Source: an uncultured Bacilli bacterium
GTDB taxonomy: Bacteria > Bacillota_I > Bacilli_A > RF39 > UBA660
Length of the DNA stretch: 64,000 nt
Assembly (NCBI GenBank): GCA_934090795.1
Contig: CAKOJQ010000001.1
Span: 1-64,000, forward strand
Direction of reading: 5' to 3'
Shown: positions 43,068-52,845 of the stretch, piece after piece
Layout of the letters: every line of letters starts with the position of its first letter
Numbering within the stretch: the first letter of the stretch is position 1
Made by a program: the position numbers and the translations under genes
Notes under the pieces: model-generated
What the model was told of the DNA's origin: nothing
What the model saw: the letters and a program-made list of their open reading frames with translations, nothing else
Database searches by the model: none

Positions 43068-44822
43068 CTACTTCAAATTTTTCATTTCTTTTATTGCATA
43101 ATTATAATAATCTTTTGCAAATCTATATTGTTTTAAACTATATTCACCAAACTCTACACCTAAGTTTCTTTTATATTCACACCAATTACTCCATAATAAT
43201 CCACAACAAGATATATAACAATAAATCTTAATTCTAGTTAACAAATCACAATTACTATCAAAATATATATCAATTAATCTATCTACCTCGGTTTTATTAT
43301 ATAAAGCATAAATAGCAAACATAGCAATATCAACATGAACATCTTGCATACCAGCATATTCCCAGTCAATTAAATGAATTTCTTCTATATCATTATTATT
43401 GGATATTAAAAAATTATCAGGAACAGAATCTATATGAGTAAGATATTTCTCATTAACATTTTCATCAATATATTCTTTTAAAGATAATACATTCTTTTTA
43501 GTAGTATCATAATCATCATAAATAGATTTATTACCATTCCATAAATTTTCATAATAATCAATCTTACGAAATATATCAAATTCATGATTAACTTTTAATT
43601 TCATATTATGAAATCTCTTAAGAACATTAATACACTTTTTAACATCATCTATATCAAAAGGATTACAAACTCTAGCATTATCAATATATTTAGTTATCTT
43701 ATAACCATTATTTTCATTAATATATACAATGTCATCACATATATTCCTATTGCCAATAACACTATATACAGAAGCTTCTTCTTTTCTATTAATAAGTTCT
43801 TCAGTACCCTCTCCTGGGATTCTCATAATATATTTAGAATCATTAACACTAAACATAAAAGACCTATTAGTCATACCCTTCTTAAGTACTCTAATATCTT
43901 TAATATTATTACCATTAACATTTAAAGCACCCTTTATAACATCAATAGCATAAGACTCTAAATCATTAGAATTAGAATCAATATCTCTTAAATCCTCGTA
44001 AGTATTAATAGATAAAATATCATCTTTATCAACTACTCTAGCATAAATAAACATTCTATCTTTATCATATAAAATATTTTCCCAGTGAACATCATTGTCT
44101 TTAATAATAATACTACTTAACCTATCTCTAAGTATAACAGAATCATCATGATTAAGATAAGCTATACCAATCATCTTATTGCCAATTTCTTCATCGCTAA
44201 TCTTAATAAGTTCATACTTTCTATTAACTCTAACATCAGTATTAATACTAGTATTATTATTTACCATATACCAAGAATTAATCTCATTAACATTAAAAGG
44301 ATTATTCTTACACCATATATCACATGGTATGATATAAGAATTATCAATATACTTAGAAGCAAGTTTTAAAGAATAAATACTACCTTTAGTACTATACTCA
44401 CTATTAACTATTAAATCAACATTATATTTATCAATTAAATATTCATATTTTTCTTTTAAATAACCAACTACTATATGTATTTCATATATACCAACTTCAT
44501 GTAACTGTTTAATAATTCTATCAATTAAACATTCATCATGTACTTTAAGAATGCCCTTAGGTACTTTCATATTAATAGGTACCATTCTCATACCAGAACC
44601 AGCTGCTAATATAATAGCTCTTTTAGGTTTATTAATATTAAACAATCTAATTCCTTTATTAGTTACAATATTATCACTATCAATAAATCCCTCTCTATAT
44701 AAATCATTAATAATATTATTTACATTACCAAGTGAGTAACAAGACAATTTACTAATCATTCTCTGACTAATATCACTATTAACCTTTAATATATTTAATA
44801 TATCGCATTGCATCTTGTTCAT
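43068..44822 (-). CDS. Winged-helix / LicC-like NTase / LicA-like choline kinase fusion
   Basis: The 584-residue protein has three parts: a winged helix (1-65, QCDILNILKVNSDISQRMISKL), an NTase (68-290, PKRAIILAAGSGMRMVPINMKVPKGILKV, VGYLKEKY, IPCDIW) and a choline/ethanolamine-kinase fold (295-580, KKGMTNRSFMFSV, LTHIDSVPDNFL with catalytic Asp, HLIDWEYAGMQDVHVDIAMF). It should phosphorylate choline and activate it to CDP-choline; the helix may let it sense DNA or regulate the operon. GGAGAAAGAAG is upstream. A LicD transferase that would attach phosphocholine to the polysaccharide is not in the window. Confidence 0.88.
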   Translation of the reverse strand: MNKMQCDILNILKVNSDISQRMISKLSCYSLGNVNNIINDLYREGFIDSDNIVTNKGIRLFNINKPKRAIILAAGSGMRMVPINMKVPKGILKVHDECLIDRIIKQLHEVGIYEIHIVVGYLKEKYEYLIDKYNVDLIVNSEYSTKGSIYSLKLASKYIDNSYIIPCDIWCKNNPFNVNEINSWYMVNNNTSINTDVRVNRKYELIKISDEEIGNKMIGIAYLNHDDSVILRDRLSSIIIKDNDVHWENILYDKDRMFIYARVVDKDDILSINTYEDLRDIDSNSNDLESYAIDVIKGALNVNGNNIKDIRVLKKGMTNRSFMFSVNDSKYIMRIPGEGTEELINRKEEASVYSVIGNRNICDDIVYINENNGYKITKYIDNARVCNPFDIDDVKKCINVLKRFHNMKLKVNHEFDIFRKIDYYENLWNGNKSIYDDYDTTKKNVLSLKEYIDENVNEKYLTHIDSVPDNFLISNNNDIEEIHLIDWEYAGMQDVHVDIAMFAIYALYNKTEVDRLIDIYFDSNCDLLTRIKIYCYISCCGLLWSNWCEYKRNLGVEFGEYSLKQYRFAKDYYNYAIKEMKNLK

Positions 44823-45011
44823 ATTTTTCTTCTTTCTCCATTTCGTGAACGTAATATAATGATAACATTATTTTTTAAAATTGTAAATAAAAAAGAACTT
44901 TGAGTTGCGGTATTTTACAAAAAGCAAGCTGTGTTTTTAATAATTTATTTAATAATATTTGTTAAATCTTATTTTTTACAAAAAATTTAAGTTTTGTTTC
45001 ACGCCAATATT

Positions 45012-45035
45012 GAACATCGTTAGATGTTCATTTTT
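45012..45035 (+). terminator. Hairpin at the IS end
   Basis: GAACATC-GTTA-GATGTTC followed by ATTTTT on the plus strand. It may prevent read-through into the transposase region on the opposite strand. Confidence 0.6.
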
Positions 45036-45058
45036 ATAGTTTTAAGTTTTTTATTTAT

Positions 45059-46304
45059 TTATAGTTTGAGACATAATTGTTTATATTTTTCTCTTATCTC
45101 TATTTCTTGCCGCTTTTTAATACCCGTATGTGCATATGCTAGTATATTTTTTATTCCTCTTGCAAACTGGCTCACACATACTATGACCTTTCCTCTTAAT
45201 GGTTTACTTGATTCTACTATTTTTATACTTAGCAGTTTTTTATTTACTTCTTCTGCTAATAGACTTATGTGTCCTAAATGTATTGTTAAAAATAAATTAA
45301 GATTATTTATTCCCTTTAATGTTCTTAATCTTATATTTTCAAATTCATACTCTTGTTTTTTTGCTCTAAAATATTCTTCTATACGCCATCTTGAAAAATA
45401 CAATCTTACTACTTTTATTACATCTTCCTTATTATGTATTTCTCTATTTGTAAGAAGTATTAATGGGCTTTCTTCACTTAATCCATAACAAAATACTAAT
45501 TCATAATCTTTCTTATTATGTGGTAATATAACTTTGGTGTGTGATACATATACTTCACGTTCTTCATTATCATCAAACCATAGTGTCATTCTTATTTTTC
45601 CTTTTTAGGGCTTCTTCATATGCATTTTTCTTTTTTCCTTTAAATAAGAAAACTCTTCGATCATTCATTCTAATAATAAAATAATTGTCATTCATATAGT
45701 CGATTATTTTATTATCATCATAACCTCTATCAAAAACTCCAGTAAATTTTCTTCCTAATACATTTTTTACTGCATCTATACTTTTCATTGTATATTCATT
45801 CATGCTTTTAAATTCTTTACTTTTACATGAATATATTTTGCTATATACACTTATTGGTTGTTTTTCTTTTTCAGTTAAAATTACTGATTCACAAACGTGA
45901 TATCCTTTTGTAATCTTTTTATCTAAACTAGATGCATCAATTACATCATCTAAATCTTCAAATTTCCTTCCATATATTTTAGATATATCAGAATCATCAA
46001 ATAAAACAACTGGTTCATCCCCATATACATCTCCAATAGTTTCAATATAATTTTTATATACCTTATCTGTATCATTAAAATTATTTAAATTATCACATAA
46101 TCTTTCAATTGTATTTTTAAGTTTTATATTTTCATTTAAGCTTCTAGATATATTTGATATCAAACAACTGCCAGATGATGCAATTCCATACTCTATATCT
46201 TTTATAAATTTAGTTAAAGGTTTATTTACACCTTTTGAAATTTTTTTACAAAAATTTATTATTTCTCTTTTCATTTCATATGTATTTGCTGTAAAATTAT
46301 TCAT
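45059..46304 (-). pseudogene. IS4-like DDE transposase, split by a frameshift
   Basis: The first part (start ATG 46304 with GGAGGTGTCTAC; ends 45573) has PVVLFDDSDISKIYG (first Asp) and GRKFTGVFDRGYDD (second Asp). The second part (45589-45059) has YFSRWRIEEYFRAKKQEYEFENIRLR with the catalytic Glu of the Y-x2-R-x3-E-x6-K signature. The two frames overlap by 17 bases and need a one-base change to be joined, near an A-rich GGAAAAATAAG stretch. IS4 transposases are normally one frame, so this is probably inactive, though a programmed frameshift cannot be ruled out. Confidence 0.75.
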
Positions 46305-46396
46305 GTAGACACCTCCGAATATTTTGTTTACCAATAATTTTATTGTAACAACTTAATTATACTAAACAAATTAGGTGTTTACCTTATTTTTACAAT

Positions 46397-46436
46397 AAAA
46401 ATCAGAGAAAGTTTTCCACAATCTCTGATTTTTTTA
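46397..46436. terminator. Bidirectional-type terminator hairpin beside the IS
   Basis: AAATCAGAGA and TCTCTGATTT form a 10-bp stem around a 13-base loop with T run on the plus strand and a shorter T tract on the minus strand. It lies after the ATPase gene and upstream of the IS. Confidence 0.7.
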
Positions 46437-46519
46437 CTTTAATTTAAATTTTACCGGAAATCAAAAATAAAATACTAAAAAATATATTGGTATTTAAAAT
46501 TTATTTCAATTTCTTTGAT

Positions 46520-47870
46520 TTAATCATTAATATTATTTATTTTTTCCCTCAAATATCTTTTTAATAAAAATGCAAGAAAATATGGGAATGTATAAATTTT
46601 TCCATTAAATCCAATATTCTTATTACATAATTTTATTCCATATTTTATATCTTTATATTTATTATTATCAATTAAATTATTCAAAGAAATTGGAGAATTA
46701 TCATTAGCTTTTACTTCAATTGGTATCAAACTATCTGTATCTCTAATAAAGAAATCCATTTCTAGTCTACCTGATTCATCTCTATAAAAATATAAATCAT
46801 ATCCTTCCTTTACAAGCATATCACCAATTATATTTTCATAAATAGCTCCCTTATAAGTATTAAAATTTTTATTTTTCCTTAAATCTAACTGTGCTTCTTC
46901 ATCTAAGGTAGCAATTAAAAGTCCAGGATCACCAAAATATAATCTATAATTATCAGGATTATAATTTCCTTTTAATGGTAAACTATCTTGGTCTAAGCAA
47001 TAACAAATATTTACAATCCCAGCATTTGAAAGCCAATCAACAACCCCTACATATTCTCTATTTCTTGCTCCCGGTGTGATTTTAGTAATTTGAAATTTTT
47101 TATTGTCATTTCCCAAAAATATTGGAATTTTTCTATATGCATTTAAAATTTTAGTTTTATCTAAACCTCCTGCATATTTAGTTATATCTTCTTCATAATC
47201 TAATATTATTTGCTTTTGCATTTCTAAAATTCCATTATATGTTTTATTTTCAATAAATGTTTTTACTATTAAAGGCATTCCTCCAATAACCATATATTCC
47301 CTAAAATTTTCCATCATAACATCATATTGGATTTTAGATAATGGTTCATTTTTTTTCATACATTGATACATATCTTCTATTTGATCATTATTATATCCTT
47401 TAGCCCATAAAAATTCCTCAAAATCTAATGAATGCATTGTATAGTCAATTTTATTTCCCACACTGTTTGATTCAATTTTTTCATAATTAATCCCCCATTA
47501 ATGAACCAGAACATATTACATCAAATCTTCCATCCTCTTTAAATGCTTTTAAACTAGTTGCACAACTTGGATACTCTTGAATTTCATCAAAAAATATAAG
47601 TGTATCTCCTGATATAAAGTGAAAATCACCATTTTTAAGTGTAATATCCTTAATAACCCTATCTATTTCAAAACCTTTATTAAAAATATCCTTGAATTCT
47701 GGTTGCAAAACAAAATTTATTTCAATAAAATTTTTATAATTATTTAATCCAAAATTTCTAATAGATTCTGTTTTACCTATTTGTCTAGCACCTTTTACTA
47801 TTAAAGGCATTCTATTTTTATTATTTTTCCAATCAATTAAATAATCATCAATTTTCCTTTTTAATCTCAT
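46520..47870 (-). pseudogene. DUF4143-type AAA ATPase with one-base frameshift in a G5 tract
   Basis: The N-terminal part (47870-47487) has Walker A IVKGARQIGKTESI, Walker B TLIFFDEIQEYP and the sensor CSGSLMG. The C-terminal part (47461-46520) has TMHSLDFEEFLWAKG and YFYRDESGRLEMDFFI...IPIEVKA, the DUF4143/PD-(D/E)XK-like region. At about 47503-47507 the reading GGG GAT TAA becomes GGG ATT AAT TAT GAA if one of five G is removed, which restores the family sequence. So it is a recent frameshift, a phase-variable tract or an assembly error. Role is unknown, such ATPases often occur with toxin genes. Confidence 0.85.
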
Positions 47871-47893
47871 CTAAATAGCCTCTAAACATAATT

Positions 47894-47941
47894 TATCACA
47901 TTTTTTACACTATTTTTTAGTAAAATATCACATTTTTTACA
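47894..47941. repeat. Two 16-bp direct repeats upstream of the DUF4143 ATPase
   Basis: TATCACATTTTTTACA at 47894-47909 and 47926-47941, start to start 32 bases (three helical turns), 24-71 bases before the ATPase ATG. May be regulator sites. Confidence 0.55.
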
Positions 47942-47959
47942 TTATTAGCAACTTTAATT

Positions 47960-48985
47960 TCACACTAAATCACTTAATAACTTATTATATTCTTGATATA
48001 ATTTACTATTATATTTAATTTTATTATCTAACGCTAAACGATAAACAATAAAACATTTAGGATATTTTTCTTCCATAATAATATCATAATTATTTTCTAG
48101 TACAATCTTATTATAATAATCATTATCAACCATCCAATTTAATGCTTGTTTATCTGCTACTTCTTCATCATAATATGTAACTAAATTAGTTGACTTAGCC
48201 TTATTAAAATCAGTTTTACAATGAGATAATTCATGTAATAACGCAAAATATATATCAGCAATTCTTTGATGTTTACGAGTAATATATATTGCTGGAATAT
48301 TCTTTTGAACTTTAAATGCTCCTCTTATCTTAGAAGTAGATAAATCATCCTCTATTACTAGCTTAATCCCATTATCATTAAATACCCTAATTAACTCATC
48401 TTCATTAAATTTATTATTACTTGCACACTTTTTAATATAAGAAACTAAACCACTAATATTTTTACTATTATATTCCTTAACACTTTGTTCCAAAGATAAT
48501 TTATAACATCTTTCTAACCATAACAATAATAATTCAGGTTTATTATTATTACTCTTAAACTTAATATTAGGATCTATTTTATATAAATTATTAAAATCAT
48601 TAACTCTAAGATATTTTAATATATCTAATATAACACTTATCTTATTGTCCTCATAAGTAAATTTATTAATCCAACCTTTTTCTATTAATTCTTTATAATG
48701 AAACTTATTAAGATAATTAGTAATAGACATATTATTTTCATCTAAATATTTATATATTTCTTCCTCTTTTTTAGCATTATCTTCCATTTTAATTATATAG
48801 CTATCAGATATACCGGTAACCATCGAAATAGACTCTATAATAGGTAAAGTTAATTCACTACTCCCTGATAATATATCAATTAAATGTTTAGGAGTAATAC
48901 CTATTCTATTAGCAAACTCCTTTATTGATATATTATTATAATTTAAATAATCATTTAATACTTGATAAAATCTTACATGTTTCAT
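47960..48985 (-). CDS. XRE-family antitoxin with ImmA/IrrE metallopeptidase domain
   Basis: The 341-residue protein has an XRE-type helix-turn-helix (residues ~8-58, ISIKEFANRIGITPKHLIDIL) and a C-terminal ImmA/IrrE zinc peptidase domain with ALLHELSHCKTDF (H-E-x-x-H) and a downstream EEVADKQALNWM. I chose the ATG at 48985 because AAGGGTGATATAT is upstream; a GTG nine bases earlier is possible. It lies 11 bases after the RelE/HigB-like gene, the HigBA order. It probably represses the operon and neutralises the toxin; the protease may respond to stress. Confidence 0.88.
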   Translation of the reverse strand: MKHVRFYQVLNDYLNYNNISIKEFANRIGITPKHLIDILSGSSELTLPIIESISMVTGISDSYIIKMEDNAKKEEEIYKYLDENNMSITNYLNKFHYKELIEKGWINKFTYEDNKISVILDILKYLRVNDFNNLYKIDPNIKFKSNNNKPELLLLWLERCYKLSLEQSVKEYNSKNISGLVSYIKKCASNNKFNEDELIRVFNDNGIKLVIEDDLSTSKIRGAFKVQKNIPAIYITRKHQRIADIYFALLHELSHCKTDFNKAKSTNLVTYYDEEVADKQALNWMVDNDYYNKIVLENNYDIIMEEKYPKCFIVYRLALDNKIKYNSKLYQEYNKLLSDLV

Positions 48986-48996
48986 ATATATCACCC

Positions 48997-49317
48997 TTAA
49001 AAATTTCTTAAATATCTTTTAAAATCCATATAATGTTCATCAGAAATATATTCAAGAACTATTTCTAAATTAGAATAAGAAAATAATAGTCTATATTTAG
49101 TCTTATTACCATTTAAAGAAAATTTATAATATCCAGATAAATCTCCTCGAAGAACTTCAAAATCATATAGTGTAGAAATACAACTATCTTTTAATTCTTC
49201 AAATGATTCAATTGATTCAATATGAGATAAAATTTTATTCAATTCTTGTTGCAAATTACTATTTCTTTTAATTTTCTTTAAACTATTTTTATAACCAGTA
49301 GATTCTCTGATGTTCAT
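48997..49317 (-). CDS. RelE/HigB-superfamily toxin
   Basis: The 106-residue basic protein (YKNSLKKIKRN, LYDFEVLRGDLSGYYKFSL, KTKYRLLFSYSNLEIVLEYI) has the RelE/HigB layout of two helices then a beta sheet, with a conserved Arg-Tyr-Arg pattern. Such toxins cleave mRNA on the ribosome. It is directly upstream of the XRE-IrrE antitoxin, toxin first as in higBA. A 26-bp palindrome lies 49-74 bases upstream of its start. Confidence 0.8.
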   Translation of the reverse strand: MNIRESTGYKNSLKKIKRNSNLQQELNKILSHIESIESFEELKDSCISTLYDFEVLRGDLSGYYKFSLNGNKTKYRLLFSYSNLEIVLEYISDEHYMDFKRYLRNF

Positions 49318-49365
49318 ATAGACTCATTTCTATTTATTCCTCTTTATTATATGCAATTTCTAAAT

Positions 49366-49391
49366 ATATATTAACTTATAAGTTAATATAT
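49366..49391. promoter_or_regulatory. 26-bp perfect palindrome, probable operator of the toxin-antitoxin operon
   Basis: ATATATTAACTT-AT-AAGTTAATATAT is perfect over all 26 bases. It lies just upstream of the toxin gene on the minus strand, where an XRE antitoxin dimer would be expected to bind. Confidence 0.65.
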
Positions 49392-49429
49392 GTCAGCAAA
49401 AAATATTTCAATATAAAAAAATATATTAA

Positions 49430-51433
49430 TTATAATAACCTCATAATTATAGTTCCTATCTTATCTATATAGAAATCTAAATCATTTTTAGATACCTTAA
49501 TACTCATAATACCATTTTTACTTGGATGAGATATAGAATTAAAATTTCTAGAATCAGCGAATTTTAATAAATGTAAATTCTCTTCTTCATTAATTACATC
49601 TTTTAAATCCTTAATAATGCAATTTATATCATATTTATTAGAATTATTTTTATATACATTTTTACATAATTCATGAAAGAAATTATAAAATGAATTATAA
49701 GCTAAATTCCACTCTTGTTTTTTATAATAATAAACGAAATCTTTTAATTGTTGAATTTGTGCAATGTTGTAATTTTCGCTATTAATATAATTATTTATTA
49801 ATTCATTATAAATAATATTTGATTTAGGCAATATTTTTGATATATTTTTTTCAGTAATATATCTCCAGGATATAATAGTATAGATACTTTGGCTGTTAAG
49901 ATAATTTATATCTTCAAACTTATAATAATTAGATAAAGGAATTAAATATTTACCATAATCATCCTGTTTTAGTTCATTTAGAGAAGATTTTATTTTATTC
50001 TTTATCCCATCCAATTTATATATTTGAGTAAAATACATCATAGCAATATGAATTGTTCTTTTATCAAACATGATTAAATTATTTTTAATATTATTAGAGA
50101 ATGAGTTAGAAAATAATCTTTTATTTTTAACTTTTAAAAAGAATAAAACAATCATAATATATAAATAATCAGCAGTTAATTCTAAATCTATATCTTTAAT
50201 AATATTATTAACTTCATCTATATTATTTTCCTTATTTAAATAATTACAAAAAGAATTATTAAATACATATTTTAATATTTCTTTATCATTAAACGATAAA
50301 TTAAAATTAAATCTATTTGTACTAGAATATTTAAATTTTTTTAAAGTATTTAAAAAATCATTATACATCATTTCAATATTATCATTATCTTTTATTTCAT
50401 TTTTAGAAGAAACTTTTTTACATTGATTATAAAGATATTCATTTACATTTTCTTCATTATCAAAATATATAAATTCCGTCTTAGAAGAGTTTAAACTTAA
50501 TTCTAATTCATCCAATAAAAATTTTGCAATTTTTTGAGTTATATCTGATAAAATTTTATAATGTTTAGAAATATCTATTGATTTATTAACATCAAAAACT
50601 ATTGTTATATCATCTACATATCTTATCATACAATCAAAATTTAAATATTCATTTTTAACAAGTTCTCTAACAAAAAAATCAAATTTCTTTAAATAAAGAT
50701 CTCCTAAATAGTCAGAAAAACAATTATCTCTTCCCTGTGGAATTCCTTTTTTAGAATTCATCATTGATTCAAAATAAAAATTTAATTCCTTAGATGATTC
50801 CTTATCAAAATCATATAACGCTAAAGAAGAATTAGGTGAAAATTCCTCAATTAATGATATTAATTTATTATGAGGAATTGAATCAAAATAATTACTTATA
50901 TCAATCTTTATTATACACTTATCTTTTGTAATACATGCTTTTAATCTATTCAAATAATTTGTATAATCATTTCGGTAATTTTTATCAGCATTTACTTCTA
51001 AATAATTCTCAGAATAACAATTAGATTTATTATTATTTATTTTAAATGTTGTAGGAGTATAAGTGTATATCCTTTTATTTTTTATATCGATATTATTAAT
51101 AATATCATTACAAATATTATAAAATAAAAGACCTATTGAATTATATAAAATCATAGAAAAAATATCATAAAATCTATATTCTCTAAAATTTGATAATCCT
51201 TTAGGAATATGAACAACATCACTAGAAAATAATGCAGGAATACAATAAAATTTATCATTTACTATATATTTATTATAGTATTCCAATAATTTTTTTTCTG
51301 TTAATTTACTAAAACTATTTCTTAAAAGTAAAATATTAATATCATTTAATGAAGAATCTGAAGCATAGCTACTACATATTCTATAGGCATTAATAAATAA
51401 GTTCTTATTTATAATTTTATCCATCGTTTTCAT
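49430..51433 (-). CDS. Abi-like reverse transcriptase with C-terminal HEPN-like region
   Basis: The 667-residue protein has an RT domain: YRNDYTNYLNRL, KIDISNYFDSIPHNKL (motif A, two Asp), KKGIPQGRDNCFSDYLGD (~230) and MIRYVDDITIVFD (~269, YxDD catalytic). The C-terminal ~250 residues are helical and end with FADSRNFNSISHPSKNG (~629-640), an R-x6-H of HEPN type. This layout is that of AbiA-like RTs (RT plus HEPN), which abort phage infection. GGAGGTATGAA precedes the ATG. The KAP ATPase gene is 122 bases upstream on the same strand. A decayed relative is at 39194-40650, where both motifs are also recognisable. Confidence 0.85.
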   Translation of the reverse strand: MKTMDKIINKNLFINAYRICSSYASDSSLNDINILLLRNSFSKLTEKKLLEYYNKYIVNDKFYCIPALFSSDVVHIPKGLSNFREYRFYDIFSMILYNSIGLLFYNICNDIINNIDIKNKRIYTYTPTTFKINNNKSNCYSENYLEVNADKNYRNDYTNYLNRLKACITKDKCIIKIDISNYFDSIPHNKLISLIEEFSPNSSLALYDFDKESSKELNFYFESMMNSKKGIPQGRDNCFSDYLGDLYLKKFDFFVRELVKNEYLNFDCMIRYVDDITIVFDVNKSIDISKHYKILSDITQKIAKFLLDELELSLNSSKTEFIYFDNEENVNEYLYNQCKKVSSKNEIKDNDNIEMMYNDFLNTLKKFKYSSTNRFNFNLSFNDKEILKYVFNNSFCNYLNKENNIDEVNNIIKDIDLELTADYLYIMIVLFFLKVKNKRLFSNSFSNNIKNNLIMFDKRTIHIAMMYFTQIYKLDGIKNKIKSSLNELKQDDYGKYLIPLSNYYKFEDINYLNSQSIYTIISWRYITEKNISKILPKSNIIYNELINNYINSENYNIAQIQQLKDFVYYYKKQEWNLAYNSFYNFFHELCKNVYKNNSNKYDINCIIKDLKDVINEEENLHLLKFADSRNFNSISHPSKNGIMSIKVSKNDLDFYIDKIGTIIMRLL

Positions 51434-51514
51434 TTCATACCTCCACAGTTATCAAAATTTATAAAATATTATATCACAAATGTATTATATATACATTAAG
51501 AAGTTAAAATATAT

Positions 51515-51542
51515 AAAGCAGAACTATATTTAGTTCTGCTTT
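51515..51542 (-). terminator. Perfect 12-bp hairpin between KAP and RT genes
   Basis: AAAGCAGAACTA-TATT-TAGTTCTGCTTT, all 12 pairs matched. On the minus strand only ATATATTTT follows, a weak T tract. It may be an attenuating terminator, a processing site or the core of a small RNA between the two genes. Confidence 0.6.
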
Positions 51543-51555
51543 ATGCTATGATTTA

Positions 51556-52845
51556 TTAGTTATCCTTAATATTAATATAAGTTCCAAGCATAGATAATAC
51601 CTCAAAAAATGGATATTTATCATAAACATGTTTTTCTATAAATATTTTATGATACCCATCAATTACCTTTTCAACATATTCTTCATCAGATTCAATATTT
51701 ATAATATCTCTCTTAATATATTTAAACTTATCATTACTTAATAAATAATTCATTACTTTTCTTATTTCATCATCAGCATTATTATTCATAAATAAATTAT
51801 ATAATTCAATATTTTTTATTTTAAAAATAATTGCTAAAGGAATCAAAATATAGTTATTCACATTAACACCATAATTTACAATATAATTAAATAATAAATT
51901 ATACAAAGAAATATATTTATTACATTCTCTTAAAGAAAAATGATAATAATTAAATAATAACTTTACAACTTTTATAGAATAATTTCCATCTCCATTAAAT
52001 TCCATATTATTTTCTAAAAATTTTTCTATTTCTTCATTATTATTATCTAAATTAACTATACAATCATAAAATTTATTTAAATAACCATATCCATTAAATT
52101 CATTACCATATACCTTCTTAATAGTGTGTGCTAATTCACAATTATTTGTGGATAACAAAATCGTTATCTTTTTATTATTATAAAAATGTTTAATCGTTTC
52201 TAATAATTCAACAGCAAATGTTGGTTTACATCTATCTAATTCATCAATAATTAAAATTAATCTTTTATCATCATTAAGTAAATAATTAATTAGTTTATTA
52301 AAAATATTTTTCTTTTCTTCAATTGTATTTATTTCCTTTGCGTAATCTTCAAAAGAATTTATTTTATCAATACTACTTATATCTATTGTTTCATATGATA
52401 TTTTATAAATTAAATTATTTGTAAAGTCTTTAAATATCTTTTTAAACCCATCAAAATTTGGCAATATACTTTTATAATTTGGATAATCATTTAATATAGA
52501 ATAAATAATTGATTCTAAAGGATAACCATTATGATTATCATTTATCCAAGCATTATAATATACAACTAAATTATTATTGCTACATTTTTTTATTACATCT
52601 TTATCAAGTTCACAAAAAACACAGTTATCAGTATATTCGCTTATATGTTCTAATAAATACTTAAATTGCTTTACGAAGAAAGTCTTGCCACTTCCCCAGG
52701 CACCATCAATAGATATAATATAATTATCGTTTAAATTAGTAAGCATTTTACTTAAGGTAATAATTTTTTTATTTCTATTAAGATTATTTTTTTCTATAGT
52801 TAATTTAATATTTTCATCAGTATCTTCTAAATCATACTTCTTCAT
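51556..52845 (-). CDS. KAP-family P-loop NTPase
   Basis: The 429-residue protein has Walker A SIDGAWGSGKTFFVKQF (~48), the KAP block LVVYYNAWINDNHNGYP (~90), and Walker B LILIIDELDRCKPTFAVELL (~195) followed by TILLSTNNCELAHTIKKVYG. These are the diagnostic KAP NTPase motifs. No membrane insert is evident, unlike many KAP proteins. I chose the ATG at 52845 because AAGGAAGAG is directly upstream; the first ATG at 52866 precedes this site. KAP NTPases such as PifA are involved in phage exclusion. Next gene on the same strand is the RT-HEPN. Confidence 0.9.
   Translation of the reverse strand: MKKYDLEDTDENIKLTIEKNNLNRNKKIITLSKMLTNLNDNYIISIDGAWGSGKTFFVKQFKYLLEHISEYTDNCVFCELDKDVIKKCSNNNLVVYYNAWINDNHNGYPLESIIYSILNDYPNYKSILPNFDGFKKIFKDFTNNLIYKISYETIDISSIDKINSFEDYAKEINTIEEKKNIFNKLINYLLNDDKRLILIIDELDRCKPTFAVELLETIKHFYNNKKITILLSTNNCELAHTIKKVYGNEFNGYGYLNKFYDCIVNLDNNNEEIEKFLENNMEFNGDGNYSIKVVKLLFNYYHFSLRECNKYISLYNLLFNYIVNYGVNVNNYILIPLAIIFKIKNIELYNLFMNNNADDEIRKVMNYLLSNDKFKYIKRDIINIESDEEYVEKVIDGYHKIFIEKHVYDKYPFFEVLSMLGTYINIKDN

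Larger units (their letters stand above)
45008..46330 (-). mobile_element. IS4-family-like insertion sequence, disrupted
   Basis: Includes a split transposase frame and, at the downstream end, an outward-facing terminator. I could not identify terminal inverted repeats or a target duplication by eye, so the borders are approximate. It sits between the lic promoter and the DUF4143 ATPase. Confidence 0.6.

Noticed and set aside
44880..46440. Terminal inverted repeats of the IS4-like element
   Set aside because: Only short AT-rich matches (such as GTATTTTA) could be found by eye at the ends; not enough to define borders.
51515..51542. Calling the KAP-RT hairpin a certain terminator
   Set aside because: The stem is perfect but the T tract is interrupted, and the downstream RT gene is on the same strand; kept as a moderate-confidence call.
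49430..51555. Retron interpretation of the RT and the hairpin
   Set aside because: The RT has YVDD rather than the usual retron YADD, a long helical C-terminus with HEPN-type R-x6-H, and the hairpin is a single short stem without msr/msd-like inverted repeats.
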